From assembly GCA_020634335.1 (NCBI GenBank), contig JACKBY010000004.1, positions 62,001-126,000 of the forward strand: a stretch of DNA of 64,000 bases, in the 5' to 3' direction. Within the stretch, counting starts at the first letter, position 1. Each line of letters opens with the position of its first letter. The stretch is from Promineifilum sp. (GTDB lineage Bacteria > Chloroflexota > Anaerolineae > Promineifilales > Promineifilaceae). The notes below the pieces were generated by a model. The model was not told the origin of the DNA. It made no database searches and saw nothing but the letters and a program-made list of their open reading frames with translations. Both the position numbers and the translations under genes were made by a program. Below are positions 30,979-41,269 of the stretch, piece by piece.

Positions 30979-31998
30979 TTAGAGGCGCTCAGCCACGTAG
31001 GCAGTTAGATCGGCCAAGCGCGAAGCATAGCCCCACTCGTTGTCATACCAGGTCACGATCTTGACAAAGTTGCCGTCAATGACGTCGGTGGATAGGGCGT
31101 CGACAGTAGTCGAGGCCGGATCGCCCTTCAGGTCCATTGAGACCAGAGGCTCTTCGGTATAGTTGAGCACCTTGCCCAGCCAGCCGGGAGCTTCGCTGGC
31201 CGCCTTCAGCACGGCGTTCAGTTCTTCTTTGCTGGTCGATTTCTCGATCTCGGCCGTCAGGTCAACAACCGACACGGTAACAGTGGGGACGCGAAATGAC
31301 ATGCCGTTGAACTTGCCCTTCAGACCGGGCAGCACCAGGCCGACGGCTTTGGCCGCGCCGGTGGACGTCGGGATGATGTTGTTGGATGTCGTGCGCGCGC
31401 GGCGCAGGTCCTTGTGAGCCACGTCCAGAATACTCTGGTCGTTGGTCATGGCGTGGATGGTGGTCATCAGCGCGCGCTTGATGCCGAAATTCTCGTCCAG
31501 AACCTTGGCTACCGGGGCCAGCGCATTCGTGGTGCAGCTGGCGTTGGAGATCACGTTCTGAGTGGCCGGGTCATAGGTCTCTTCGTTGACGCCCAGCACA
31601 AACGTGCCATCGATGTCTTTGCCTCCGGGGGCCGAGATAATAACCTTCTTCGCGCCGGCCGTCAGATGCGCCCCCGCCGTGGCCTTGTCGCGGAAACGGC
31701 CCGTGCATTCCAGGACAATGTCAACGCCCAACTCGCCCCAGGGTAGTTTCGACGGATCCTTCTCGGCATAGCTCTTCAACTTCTCACCATCGACGTAGAT
31801 ATCACCGTCGCGCACTTCGATTTCGCCGGGGAACTTGCCGTAGGTTGAGTCATACTTGAGCAGATGCGCGTTCGTCTCTGCGGGCATGAGGTCATTGATG
31901 GCTTCTACATCAAGGACACCCTTGTAGTTCTCGTAAATAGCTTTGTAAACTTGGCGGCCGATACGGCCAAAGCCGTTGATGCCAACTTTGATAGTCAT
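30979..31998 (-). CDS. gap: Glyceraldehyde-3-phosphate dehydrogenase, type I
   Basis: The 339-aa enzyme oxidises glyceraldehyde-3-phosphate to 1,3-bisphosphoglycerate. The N-terminal 'GINGFGRIGRQVYKA', the catalytic 'SNASCTTNALAP' (Cys155) and the C-terminal 'WYDNEWGYASRLADL' are all standard. 'INDL' at residues 34-37, with Asp36, suggests NAD rather than NADP use. The start has a good AAAGGAG site. It is not next to pgk or tpi. It has its own promoter and terminator, with yvcK directly upstream on the same strand. Confidence 0.97.
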   Translation of the reverse strand: MTIKVGINGFGRIGRQVYKAIYENYKGVLDVEAINDLMPAETNAHLLKYDSTYGKFPGEIEVRDGDIYVDGEKLKSYAEKDPSKLPWGELGVDIVLECTGRFRDKATAGAHLTAGAKKVIISAPGGKDIDGTFVLGVNEETYDPATQNVISNASCTTNALAPVAKVLDENFGIKRALMTTIHAMTNDQSILDVAHKDLRRARTTSNNIIPTSTGAAKAVGLVLPGLKGKFNGMSFRVPTVTVSVVDLTAEIEKSTSKEELNAVLKAASEAPGWLGKVLNYTEEPLVSMDLKGDPASTTVDALSTDVIDGNFVKIVTWYDNEWGYASRLADLTAYVAERL

Positions 31999-32099
31999 TC
32001 TGTAAATCTCCTTTCGATTTGAAATGGTCGTTCAGGTGTTAAGCAAGTGTCTAGTCAAGTGGGGATGCGCTCGCGGGAAACGGTACCGCACCAAAGGTG

Positions 32100-32105
32100 A
32101 TTATA
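32100..32105 (-). promoter_or_regulatory. -10 element of the gap promoter
   Basis: A perfect TATAAT on the minus strand lies about 102 bp before the gap ATG; the -35 region 17 bp upstream (TTTCGG) is poor. The long leader (about 95 nt) and weak -35 suggest that an activator is needed, which fits the CRP-like site just upstream. Confidence 0.5.
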
Positions 32106-32144
32106 ACCCAACTTTACTCTAACCGAAAGAGTACAAGCGATCTT

Positions 32145-32160
32145 TGTGACAAATGTCATA
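32145..32160 (-). promoter_or_regulatory. CRP/FNR-like dyad upstream of gap
   Basis: TGTGA-CAAATG-TCATA matches the TGTGA-N6-TCACA layout of CRP/FNR-family sites at nine of ten positions. It is centred about 60 bp upstream of the predicted gap transcript start, a classic activator distance. It also lies 27 bp after the yvcK stop. Confidence 0.4.
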
Positions 32161-32186
32161 TGAAATCCCGTGTTATGAGCTGGGAC

Positions 32187-33482
32187 TTATGACAGCAAAT
32201 TGAGGACAGTGCGAGCCAGTTTTTTGCTGTCATGGCGCCACGGGCGGGATTCATCGACCAGGTCAGTGGTAATGAGTCGCGTCCCTTTTACTGGCTCGAT
32301 TTTCACGAACCGCGTGTCACCGCCGCCCGTGTCCGGCGCGATTGAAAAGTTATTATTGGCGATCACCACATCGATCAATTCTTCCGAAACGTGACGACGA
32401 ATGGCGGCGACGTGATCGGCCACGGAGTAGCTATCCGTCTCCCCCGGTTGGGTCGCCAGGTTGCAGATATAGGCCACCCTCGCTCGGCAGTGAACCAACG
32501 CTTCAGTCAGATCAGCTATCAACAGATTGGGCAGGATGCTGGTGTACAGACTGCCCGGGCCCAGGATGATCAGATCGGCCTGAAAGATGGCGCGTAAGGC
32601 CGGTGGGTACGCCCGGACATGCGGTGGGTCTAACCGGACGGTCTCGACCCGCCCGCCCGCCTGGGGAATAGCCGACTCCCCCACCACTTCAACCGTTTCG
32701 CCTTCGCCGACCGCCACATCGGCGATAAGCGTGACGTCGTCCAACGTCGACGGCAAGACCTGCCCGCGCAACGCCAGAACGCGCTGGGCGGCCAGCAAGG
32801 CCTCGTCAAAGCTACCCGTTATCCCCGTCAGGGCCGCCAGCAGCAGATTGCCGAAGGCGTGACCGCCCAGCCCTTGCTCCGCCGGCGGCTCATGTCCGTT
32901 AGCGCCTGTCTGCGTCCCAAAACGATATTGCAACACCTGAATCATCAAGCTCTCGTCTCGCGCTAGAGCGGCCAGATTGTTCCTGAAATCGCCCGGTGGC
33001 AGCAGCCCCAGCTCTTTTCGCAGCCGGCCGCTACTGCCCCCATCGTCAGCCACGGTGACGATAGCGGTGACGTTGCTGGTGTAGGACGTCAGACCCCGCA
33101 ACAGACCCGGCATCCCCGTGCCACCGCCGATAGCGACGATGTGCGGCCCGCGATCGCGCAAACGATGTTCGTACAGGGAGTCGACAACAGCCCCCTGCCC
33201 GGCACGCAGCGGCTCGACCAGGTTTTTACCCAGTTTGACAACCGCCAGCAGCACCAGCGATCCGCCGACAATGAACGGGACAAGGACGCGCAACACCACG
33301 GGCAAAAAAGGTAACGTCAGCCATTCCCTGCGCTGCCCGGCAGATAACAGCGGCAGCCAGCCGATGCTCATCACGGCTGCGCCAACCGCCAGCACCAGCA
33401 GCCAGCGTTTGATGCCGATGCCGAACGTCAACCATCGACGGCGAATGTAAACCGCCCGCCACACATCGTGCATCCGAAACAT
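32187..33482 (-). CDS. YvcK/CofD-family protein (gluconeogenesis factor)
   Basis: The 431-aa protein has two N-terminal membrane helices (about residues 23-45 and 55-80) before the CofD-like domain. This domain opens with 'VAIGGGTGMPGLLRGL' and continues 'VTVADDGGSSGRLR' and 'PPGDFRNNLAALA'. YvcK homologues bind UDP-sugars and are needed for growth on gluconeogenic substrates and for cell-wall homeostasis. The helical anchor is an addition to the soluble Bacillus form. I chose ATG 33482, directly after DinB; the frame opens at 33632. Its nearness to gap and glpX fits the family's role. Confidence 0.85.
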   Translation of the reverse strand: MFRMHDVWRAVYIRRRWLTFGIGIKRWLLVLAVGAAVMSIGWLPLLSAGQRREWLTLPFLPVVLRVLVPFIVGGSLVLLAVVKLGKNLVEPLRAGQGAVVDSLYEHRLRDRGPHIVAIGGGTGMPGLLRGLTSYTSNVTAIVTVADDGGSSGRLRKELGLLPPGDFRNNLAALARDESLMIQVLQYRFGTQTGANGHEPPAEQGLGGHAFGNLLLAALTGITGSFDEALLAAQRVLALRGQVLPSTLDDVTLIADVAVGEGETVEVVGESAIPQAGGRVETVRLDPPHVRAYPPALRAIFQADLIILGPGSLYTSILPNLLIADLTEALVHCRARVAYICNLATQPGETDSYSVADHVAAIRRHVSEELIDVVIANNNFSIAPDTGGGDTRFVKIEPVKGTRLITTDLVDESRPWRHDSKKLARTVLNLLS

Positions 33483-33483
33483 G

Positions 33484-33963
33484 TCAATCCGGTCGCTGCT
33501 CGCGCATATCCCACAATTGTCGGGTAATCTGGATGTGCCCGGCATGAAGGGCAGCATGCTCCAGACCATGGAGGATGGCCCAGGCAACGGTGACATCCGG
33601 AGTAGCGCCTTGCAAGGCACGCTTAACCACACGACTATGGCTCAGTTCCGGTAGAGTAAGCCGTGACAGCACCGATTGACTATGCGCAAGCGTTCTCCGC
33701 GAGCGATCTAGAAATTCGGCCAAGGCAACCCCCTCAGTCATAAACTCCTCATCTCGCACCCGGCCCGACGGGTCTTCCCCGGCCACGTCCCCTATCCAGT
33801 ACCGTTCCGAGGCCACCGTATGCGCCAGCAATACGCCCAGGGAATTCAGATGAGGCCCCGGCAGCCAATCCATGGCCTCATCGGGCAAATCGGCCACCGC
33901 CTTCTCGATGATTTCGTGAATGGCCGCCAGCCGATCCTTCATTTCCGCAAATACCACATCCAT
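33484..33963 (-). CDS. DinB-family protein
   Basis: The 159-aa four-helix-bundle protein has 'GVLLAHTVASERYWIGD' and a final 'ILHGLEHAALHAGHIQ', giving the three-His metal site typical of DinB/YfiT proteins. These proteins act as metal-dependent thiol transferases or hydrolases, but most are uncharacterised. It sits between an SDR gene (10 bp upstream) and yvcK (start one base after its stop), so an operon is likely. A second unrelated DinB protein is at 50173. Confidence 0.8.
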   Translation of the reverse strand: MDVVFAEMKDRLAAIHEIIEKAVADLPDEAMDWLPGPHLNSLGVLLAHTVASERYWIGDVAGEDPSGRVRDEEFMTEGVALAEFLDRSRRTLAHSQSVLSRLTLPELSHSRVVKRALQGATPDVTVAWAILHGLEHAALHAGHIQITRQLWDMREQRPD

Positions 33964-33972
33964 GCACTTCTC

Positions 33973-34704
33973 CTATAGCGGTTCGGACATCGGCCGGAGG
34001 CCGATCAGGAAAACGCGGACTTTCTCCGGTTGTGTGACAGCGAATAATACCGCCTCGGCCACGTCCTGGGCATCCATCATCTCGGTCAGATGCGGATCGT
34101 CTTTGGTTCGACCAGTGCCTATGGCGAAATCTGTATGAACCCCACCAGGGGCGACAACGCTGACTTTCACTCCCCGCTCGCGGGTCTCATAGTCGAGCGC
34201 CTGGGCAAAACCCACCTGGGCAAACTTGGAAGCGCAATAGACGGTCTCGTGTGGCAGCCCTTTCAAGCCGGCAACGGAGGCCACAAAGACGATCCATCCC
34301 TCATTCCTCTCCAGCATACCGGGCAAAAACGCGGATGTGCACAGGAAACTGGAGCGCATATTAGTATTCATCATCCAGTCATAGTCGGCCGCCGTCAGGC
34401 TGCTGAGCGGGCCATATTTCCCCACGCCGGCATTATTGACCAAAATATCTACCTGCCCAAACCGATCCAGCGCGGCCGTTTTCAGGCGGCCCACGTCCTC
34501 CTCGCGAGTCAGATCGGCAGCAACGGCCAGCCCTTGCACGCCAGACCGGTCCAGGCGCTCCACCAGTGCATCCAGCTCCTGCGCAGTTCTGGCTGTGGCG
34601 ACCACATGTGCCCCAGCCTGCCCCAATGTCAGCGCCGTTGCCTCGCCGATACCCCGACTTGCGCCCGTAACAATCGCGACCTTTCCTTTCAGCAACTCAC
34701 CCAT
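33973..34704 (-). CDS. Short-chain dehydrogenase/reductase
   Basis: The 243-aa classical SDR has 'VTGASRGIGEATAL' (cofactor loop), 'LVNNAGVGKYG', a catalytic Ser in 'FVASVAGLKG', and 'YCASKFAQVG' (Tyr and Lys). It is the usual Rossmann oxidoreductase acting on an alcohol or ketone; the substrate cannot be told. Ala-rather than Arg-type residues after the first beta strand leave NAD or NADP preference open. GGAG lies eight bases before ATG 34704. Confidence 0.85.
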   Translation of the reverse strand: MGELLKGKVAIVTGASRGIGEATALTLGQAGAHVVATARTAQELDALVERLDRSGVQGLAVAADLTREEDVGRLKTAALDRFGQVDILVNNAGVGKYGPLSSLTAADYDWMMNTNMRSSFLCTSAFLPGMLERNEGWIVFVASVAGLKGLPHETVYCASKFAQVGFAQALDYETRERGVKVSVVAPGGVHTDFAIGTGRTKDDPHLTEMMDAQDVAEAVLFAVTQPEKVRVFLIGLRPMSEPL

Positions 34705-34923
34705 CCTTCTCGCTCCATTATCATGACCATGTACCCGGATACGCTCGCTCCAGGGAAATTAAACGCCATAACCATCTGCTTTCCGGCATTATAGCAGGTT
34801 ACCCGCCCGGCCGAACGTTTGCCCATGGTTTCTATTTGTCCATTTAACGCAGGTACTGTATAAGTCCAGGGTGGCTCGCGTCGATGATGGCGCGAGCCGT
34901 CTTTGCGTAGGGTAAGCAATCCA

Positions 34924-35820
34924 ATGGTTCTTCCAACGTCGACTCACAATCGTAAAAACGCTTATATCGTCCTGGCGTTCAGCCTGCTCGGCATGGGCTT
35001 CTCGGGCATATTCGTCAGCCTGGCCGGTGCGCCGGGTGCGGTTTCCGCCTTTTATCGCATGGCTATCGCTGTCGTGGTACTGACGATTCCCTATCTCCAC
35101 GGTCGACGCCGCACCGGCCCACCGGGCCGGCACGAGACCATCATCGCCCTGCTGGCCGGTCTATTCTTTGCCGGCGACCTCTTCTTCTGGAATTCGGGCA
35201 TCCTCATCAGCGGGGCGACCAACCCCACCCTCATGGGGAACACGGCCCCAATCTGGGTGGGATTCGGCGCGATGATCTTCTTCGGCGAAAGACCCGGCCG
35301 ATTATTCTGGATTGGGCTGCTAGTAGCCATTGCCGGGGCGGCCGTCATTCTGGGGGTGGATGCGCTGAACGAAGTGGGGCTGGGGACGTTTTTCGGCGTC
35401 CTTTCCGGCATGTTCTACGCCGGATACTTTCTCGTCGTCCAGCGCAGCCGGCAAAAGCTCAATACCCTGACCTCCTTTTGGCTCGCGGCCATCGGTTCGT
35501 CCGTGGGCCTGGTTGTCATCGCGCGCTTGCTGGGGCAGCCGCTAACCGGCTACTCTAATCTCACCTACCTCTACATGATTGCGCTGAGCCTAGTCGTTCA
35601 GGTCGGCGGGCAAATGGGCGTGTCATACGCGCTCGGCTACTTGCCCGCGTCAATCGTCTCACCGACACTACTGATGCAGCCGGTTCTCACCGGGCTGCTG
35701 GCCGTGCCCATCCTGGGCGAGAGGCTTACACTCATCCAAATCACCGGCGGAATCACGGTGCTGATCGGCATCTATATCGTTCACCGCAGCCGCCGGCAGC
35801 CCGTTGTCGTCGAGGCTTAA
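34924..35820 (+). CDS. EamA/DMT-family transporter
   Basis: The 298-aa inner-membrane protein has ten hydrophobic helices arranged as two EamA repeats. 'FWNSGILISGATNPTLMGNT' ends helix 3-4 and 'SPTLLMQPVLTGLLAVPILGERL' contains the second-repeat signature. Such carriers export metabolites or amino acids; the substrate is unknown. I chose ATG 34924 over the in-frame TTG at 34903. Its stop overlaps the stop of the convergent phosphotransferase by four bases. Confidence 0.88.
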   Translation: MVLPTSTHNRKNAYIVLAFSLLGMGFSGIFVSLAGAPGAVSAFYRMAIAVVVLTIPYLHGRRRTGPPGRHETIIALLAGLFFAGDLFFWNSGILISGATNPTLMGNTAPIWVGFGAMIFFGERPGRLFWIGLLVAIAGAAVILGVDALNEVGLGTFFGVLSGMFYAGYFLVVQRSRQKLNTLTSFWLAAIGSSVGLVVIARLLGQPLTGYSNLTYLYMIALSLVVQVGGQMGVSYALGYLPASIVSPTLLMQPVLTGLLAVPILGERLTLIQITGGITVLIGIYIVHRSRRQPVVVEA

Positions 35821-36848
35821 CCCGGCAGTCGAGGAAACATCTGCTGTTCCAGTTCCTTGAGGTTGCCAACCGCCCGTTGCTCCTCAGGCGACAATACCTC
35901 GTTCAGCATGGCCGCCCCAAAACGGTGCAGAAAAGTGAAAGCCAGCATCTGCCCGGCTGATACTTCCGTGGATAAAGACCCATCATAACCCGCCAGAAAC
36001 GCATCGAGCAGATAATGCTGCCGGCGGCACAGACTAAACCATAGCGTCACCCACTCATACAGCGGTGGGGCCACCTCGGCATCGGCCCAATCAATAAGCC
36101 CTCCAATCTGCCATTGTCCCGATTCCTGACTCAACAAAAGATGATCCTCAGTCAAATCGGCGTGGCACAAACATGGCCGGAATGCCGGCCAATCTATGGA
36201 GGACAACCATTGCCCGATCTCTTCTATAATCCGCGAAGAGAGCGCAGTTTGTTGGCGTAACTCATCCGCGACGTGGGGTAGTCGGGTATCTATCAGGCGT
36301 TGCCAATCTTCAAGCGACGGCCAGTCACCCGCAGGCGGGAGCGGCGTCCCGTGAACGGCGCGGATGATCTCGCCTAGCGCTTGCAACATATTGATCTGTT
36401 CGCCGATTTTCAGTCCCCGGACACAATCGCGCCACGCAACGCCCGGTACATAGGCGAGAATCAGGTAAGGCCAATCACGGCGATCCTGAATCATACCTTC
36501 GGCCAACATTGCAGGAATATGCAGGCCATCGCGCTTCAACAGGTGATGGACAATCCGCTCTTTCTCTAAGTCGTGGGACAGCATGGGCGGAAACAGCTTG
36601 ACCACAACCTTGCGATTAACCACAAAAACAGCACACGTGCCGGGATAGCCGGCCTCGACCCTTGTGGGCATCTCGACTCCGGTGACCGCCGGCAGAGTAG
36701 AATCGGCCGCCCAAATCTCCCCGATGAGCGGACGCCACAACGCACTATCGGTAAAGATCGGCCGCCAATCGTCCCAGTCATGAACCGGCGGCAAGTGATA
36801 AGTTCTCACAGATTGCATTGTACTACCGATATGACGCGGAGCTCGCAT
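35817..36848 (-). CDS. Aminoglycoside-phosphotransferase-like kinase (APH family)
   Basis: The 343-aa kinase-fold protein has the lysine strand 'KVVVKLFPP', the hinge 'LILAYVPG', a catalytic loop 'CLCHADLTEDHLLL' and a metal loop 'GLIDWADAEVAPP' in place of the DFG motif. The loop has HAD instead of the usual HGD and lacks the common Asn, so activity on a small molecule or sugar is plausible but unproven. GAGG lies four bases before ATG 36848; a second ATG at 36818 is possible. It is divergent from the ALDH7 gene. Confidence 0.8.
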   Translation of the reverse strand: MRAPRHIGSTMQSVRTYHLPPVHDWDDWRPIFTDSALWRPLIGEIWAADSTLPAVTGVEMPTRVEAGYPGTCAVFVVNRKVVVKLFPPMLSHDLEKERIVHHLLKRDGLHIPAMLAEGMIQDRRDWPYLILAYVPGVAWRDCVRGLKIGEQINMLQALGEIIRAVHGTPLPPAGDWPSLEDWQRLIDTRLPHVADELRQQTALSSRIIEEIGQWLSSIDWPAFRPCLCHADLTEDHLLLSQESGQWQIGGLIDWADAEVAPPLYEWVTLWFSLCRRQHYLLDAFLAGYDGSLSTEVSAGQMLAFTFLHRFGAAMLNEVLSPEEQRAVGNLKELEQQMFPRLPG

Positions 36849-36861
36849 TTAGCCTCGTGCT

Positions 36862-36890
36862 TTGGCCTTGCCGCCGGCAATGCATATAAT
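36862..36890 (+). promoter_or_regulatory. Promoter of the ALDH7-type dehydrogenase
   Basis: TTGGCC (36862-36867) and TATAAT (36885-36890) are 17 bp apart. A ribosome site AGGTGA at 36911-36916 precedes ATG 36926 by nine bases. Confidence 0.6.
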
Positions 36891-36925
36891 GACATTCTGA
36901 AAGTCAAATGAGGTGATGGCCCAAA

Positions 36926-38458
<1,533 letters not shown>

Positions 38459-38516
38459 TGGGCGAATCATTCACGACGGGCACGCATTTCCCAGAGGTGC
38501 GTCCGGCGATTGACCG

Positions 38517-39581
38517 ATGATACATCCGGTGTCACTACTCCGCCGAGGGGTGCTTTTGCCAGTTATCCTGACGCTGACGTTGGCGTTTGCCTGCCGGGCC
38601 GGCTCATCGTCGCCCCCGGTTCCGGAAACGGCCATCATCGAGGCGGCCGGGCCGACTCTACCCTGCCCCTTGTTCCCGGCCGACAACGTCTGGAACGCGC
38701 GCGTCGACAACCTGCCGCTTCATCCATTATCCGACGACTACATAGCAACCATCGGCCGCGAGACAACGTTCCACCCGGACTTCGGCTCCGGCATCTGGCC
38801 GCCGGAAGACGGCGGGCCAATCGGCATCCCCTACGTCGTCGTGCCCGCCGACCAACCGGGCGTGCCCATCGACTTCTACTATCGCGACGAGAGCGATCCC
38901 GGCCCCTATCCCATCCCACCCAATCCGCCAATCGAGGGCGGGCCGGACAGCGACGGCGACCGCCACATCCTGATCGTTCAGGAAGGCACGTGTTTGCTAT
39001 ACGAGATTTACGATGCCCACCCACGCAGCGCCGGCGGATGGGACGCCGGATCGGGAGCGATCTTCGATCTGCGCTCCAATAGCCTGCGGCCGGCGGGGTG
39101 GACGTCGGCCGATGCCGCCGGATTGCCGATTCTGCCCGGTCTGGTGCGCTACGATGAAGTCGTGTTGGGGGAGATCGCTCATGCCCTGCGCTTTACCGCG
39201 CCCGAAACACAACGTGCCTTTGTCTGGCCCGCACGCCATTTCGCGTCTGACCTTGTCGATAAGCGCTTCCCGCCCATGGGACAGCGTTTTCGCTTGCGCG
39301 CCGACTACGACCTGAGCGAGTTCGATCCCGCCATCCAGGTCATCCTGCGAGCCATGCAACGCTACGGCATTATCCTGGCCGACAACGGTTCCGCATGGTA
39401 CGTCTCCGGCGTACCCGATGAGCGCTGGGATAACGACGTCTTGCATCAGCTGGACCGCCTGACCGGGGCCGACTTTGAGGCCGTCGATACGTCCGGCCTG
39501 ATGATCGATTCAGATTCAGGACAGGCAGCCATCCTGGACGAGACCGCCTATGTCCCCTCCGTGGCTGCCCCGTCGCGCTAA
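38517..39581 (+). CDS. Secreted lipoprotein of unknown function
   Basis: The 354-aa product starts with a lipoprotein signal ('LTLAFAC', Cys26). The mature part has 'CPLFPADNVWNARVDNLPLH' near residue 50 and 'GGPIGIPYVVVP' with 'FYYRDESDPGPYPIPP' further on. These mark a family of secreted proteins seen in several phyla whose function I do not know. The C-terminal region ends 'GIILADNGSAWYVSG'. There is no clear ribosome site. It starts 58 bp after the ALDH7 gene and may share its transcript. Confidence 0.75.
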   Translation: MIHPVSLLRRGVLLPVILTLTLAFACRAGSSSPPVPETAIIEAAGPTLPCPLFPADNVWNARVDNLPLHPLSDDYIATIGRETTFHPDFGSGIWPPEDGGPIGIPYVVVPADQPGVPIDFYYRDESDPGPYPIPPNPPIEGGPDSDGDRHILIVQEGTCLLYEIYDAHPRSAGGWDAGSGAIFDLRSNSLRPAGWTSADAAGLPILPGLVRYDEVVLGEIAHALRFTAPETQRAFVWPARHFASDLVDKRFPPMGQRFRLRADYDLSEFDPAIQVILRAMQRYGIILADNGSAWYVSGVPDERWDNDVLHQLDRLTGADFEAVDTSGLMIDSDSGQAAILDETAYVPSVAAPSR

Positions 39582-39628
39582 ACCGGCCGAACAAGCCCGC
39601 TACACCTTTCTCTACGATTCGAGGCCCC

Positions 39629-41182
39629 TTATGGACTATACACGATTATGGGCAAAAACAGATCGTGCGACGGCGGGCGCGTGGCCGTCGCCGTTGGGGT
39701 CAACGTCGACGTCACCGTGGCCGTTGGCGTCAACGTCGCGGTTGCTTTTGGCGTGGCGGTTGGTTGGGGTGTCTTCGTGGACCGCTTGGTGGGTGTGGGC
39801 GTGTGGGTATAGATCGGCGACGGCGTATCGGTTACGGTGGCCGTGAGCGTGGGCGTGTCGGTCATCTCCGGTGTGTAGGTGGCCGTTGGCATTGGCGTTG
39901 CGGTCTCCGTCGGTGTAATAGTGGGTGTATTCGTTGGCGTCGCGGTTGGTTCCGGACCTTTCTCGGTCACGTCCCGGCTAATGAGAAGCGGCTTGTCCAC
40001 CCCATGAATTCTGGCGGCCACTCCCTCGAATGTGCTCTCTTCGACCAGGCCGATGGTGAGATAATGTGGCGGCGCTTGCAGGAAGCGGCTATTGACCGAA
40101 CGACCGAACCCCAATATCGTCATCACCTTGTCGCTCGGCGCATAGGAGTCGACCAGCAAATCATCGGGCTGGTGAAGAAGATAGAGCGAGCGCCCGAGCG
40201 CCGGATCGGTGAAATAGACCCACTCTTCGTCGACCAGATCGCCCGACCAGCTTTCGCCAGCGGTCGTCGTCGTGCCGTCAGACCGGGTAACCAGATCGGT
40301 GGTCAGGTTGAGCGCGCCGCCGGGCGTGCCCTCATATTGCAGCCAGAATAGTTTGCCCGGGGGCGTCTTAATAACCGTCATGCGCGCATAAGTCGGGTAA
40401 ATTTCCCACAAGGTCGCCCAAAGCCCATCCAGGCTATTGGACCGCAAAGTCACCTTCAACGGCCCGCGCCGGACAATTGACGTATCCACGTTCGACCGCC
40501 CCGGATGGAAATAGCCGCCATCATTGGGATGAACCATGTTGGGCACGCCGCGAAAATCGCCGGCGGATCCGGTGGCCGGATTCCATCTAATCCAGTCATT
40601 TTCATCGATATCGAATATCGACGAAAAGCCGCCGCCGGTTTTGTGATAGTACAACGTCGCATTATCGATAATCAACCGGAGCGTCTCGAAACCATAAACG
40701 TCGATAATGGTATCCAGGCCAACCCGGTTGTTAAACTTGGGTAGGTTGATACCATCGCCAACGATATCGAAATAGACGTGGAAATATCGCGTGGCATCGG
40801 CCGGGGTCACACCATCGAGCAGGAAGACCAGCGTGCCGGCGGCATTGGTATTGGCATTAAAGTCGTTGCTCCGGTCGAATTGGAATAGGACCTTGTCGTC
40901 GATAACCATGCCGCCCACAACCTCGACAACCCGGATCGAATCCGGATCGAACCGGCCGCTTTCGCCGGCGGCGGCCAGCAAGTCGGTGAAATTCAGAGTG
41001 ATTTCGGCCGCTTGGTCGTGCCGCTCGTAGCCGGCGGCCTCCACCGTGACCGCCACGCGAAACCCCCATAGCGCATCCCACCACGGATTGCCAGCGGCCA
41101 GCCCATCCGAAGCCCGGCCTCCCAGGACGGCCGCGCCCAGCATGAGCGCCAACATGAATGCGACGAGCAGCTTTGGTTTCAT
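39629..41182 (-). CDS. Secreted protein with Thr/Pro-rich C-terminus, paralogue of the upstream gene
   Basis: The 517-aa product begins with a signal peptide (ATG 41182, 'KPKLLVAFMLALMLGAAVLG'). Residues about 40-420 form a domain shared with the next gene; common blocks are 'VPNMVHPNDGGYFHPGR', 'YEGTPGGALN' and 'FGRSVNSRFL'. A linker of TPT/TAT repeats (about 100 residues, coded by 39650-39960) leads to the ending 'HDLFLPIIVYSP', a variant of the YLPL motif at the ends of many Chloroflexota exported proteins. The repetitive DNA may be prone to slippage. No enzyme motif is recognised; the beta-rich domain resembles DUF2341-like or carbohydrate-binding folds, unproven. Confidence 0.75.
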   Translation of the reverse strand: MKPKLLVAFMLALMLGAAVLGGRASDGLAAGNPWWDALWGFRVAVTVEAAGYERHDQAAEITLNFTDLLAAAGESGRFDPDSIRVVEVVGGMVIDDKVLFQFDRSNDFNANTNAAGTLVFLLDGVTPADATRYFHVYFDIVGDGINLPKFNNRVGLDTIIDVYGFETLRLIIDNATLYYHKTGGGFSSIFDIDENDWIRWNPATGSAGDFRGVPNMVHPNDGGYFHPGRSNVDTSIVRRGPLKVTLRSNSLDGLWATLWEIYPTYARMTVIKTPPGKLFWLQYEGTPGGALNLTTDLVTRSDGTTTTAGESWSGDLVDEEWVYFTDPALGRSLYLLHQPDDLLVDSYAPSDKVMTILGFGRSVNSRFLQAPPHYLTIGLVEESTFEGVAARIHGVDKPLLISRDVTEKGPEPTATPTNTPTITPTETATPMPTATYTPEMTDTPTLTATVTDTPSPIYTHTPTPTKRSTKTPQPTATPKATATLTPTATVTSTLTPTATATRPPSHDLFLPIIVYSP

Positions 41183-41269
41183 CACAATGGCCTCTGATGA
41201 CCACATGGCGACCCCGGCATGGTGAATGCCGGGGTCGCGCAAATTGTATAGATGATAGGGATAAATTGA

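Noticed and set aside
39650..39960. Repetitive GC-rich stretch resembling a minisatellite or CRISPR array
   Set aside because: It is in-frame coding sequence for the Thr/Pro linker; unit lengths vary and there are no unique spacers.
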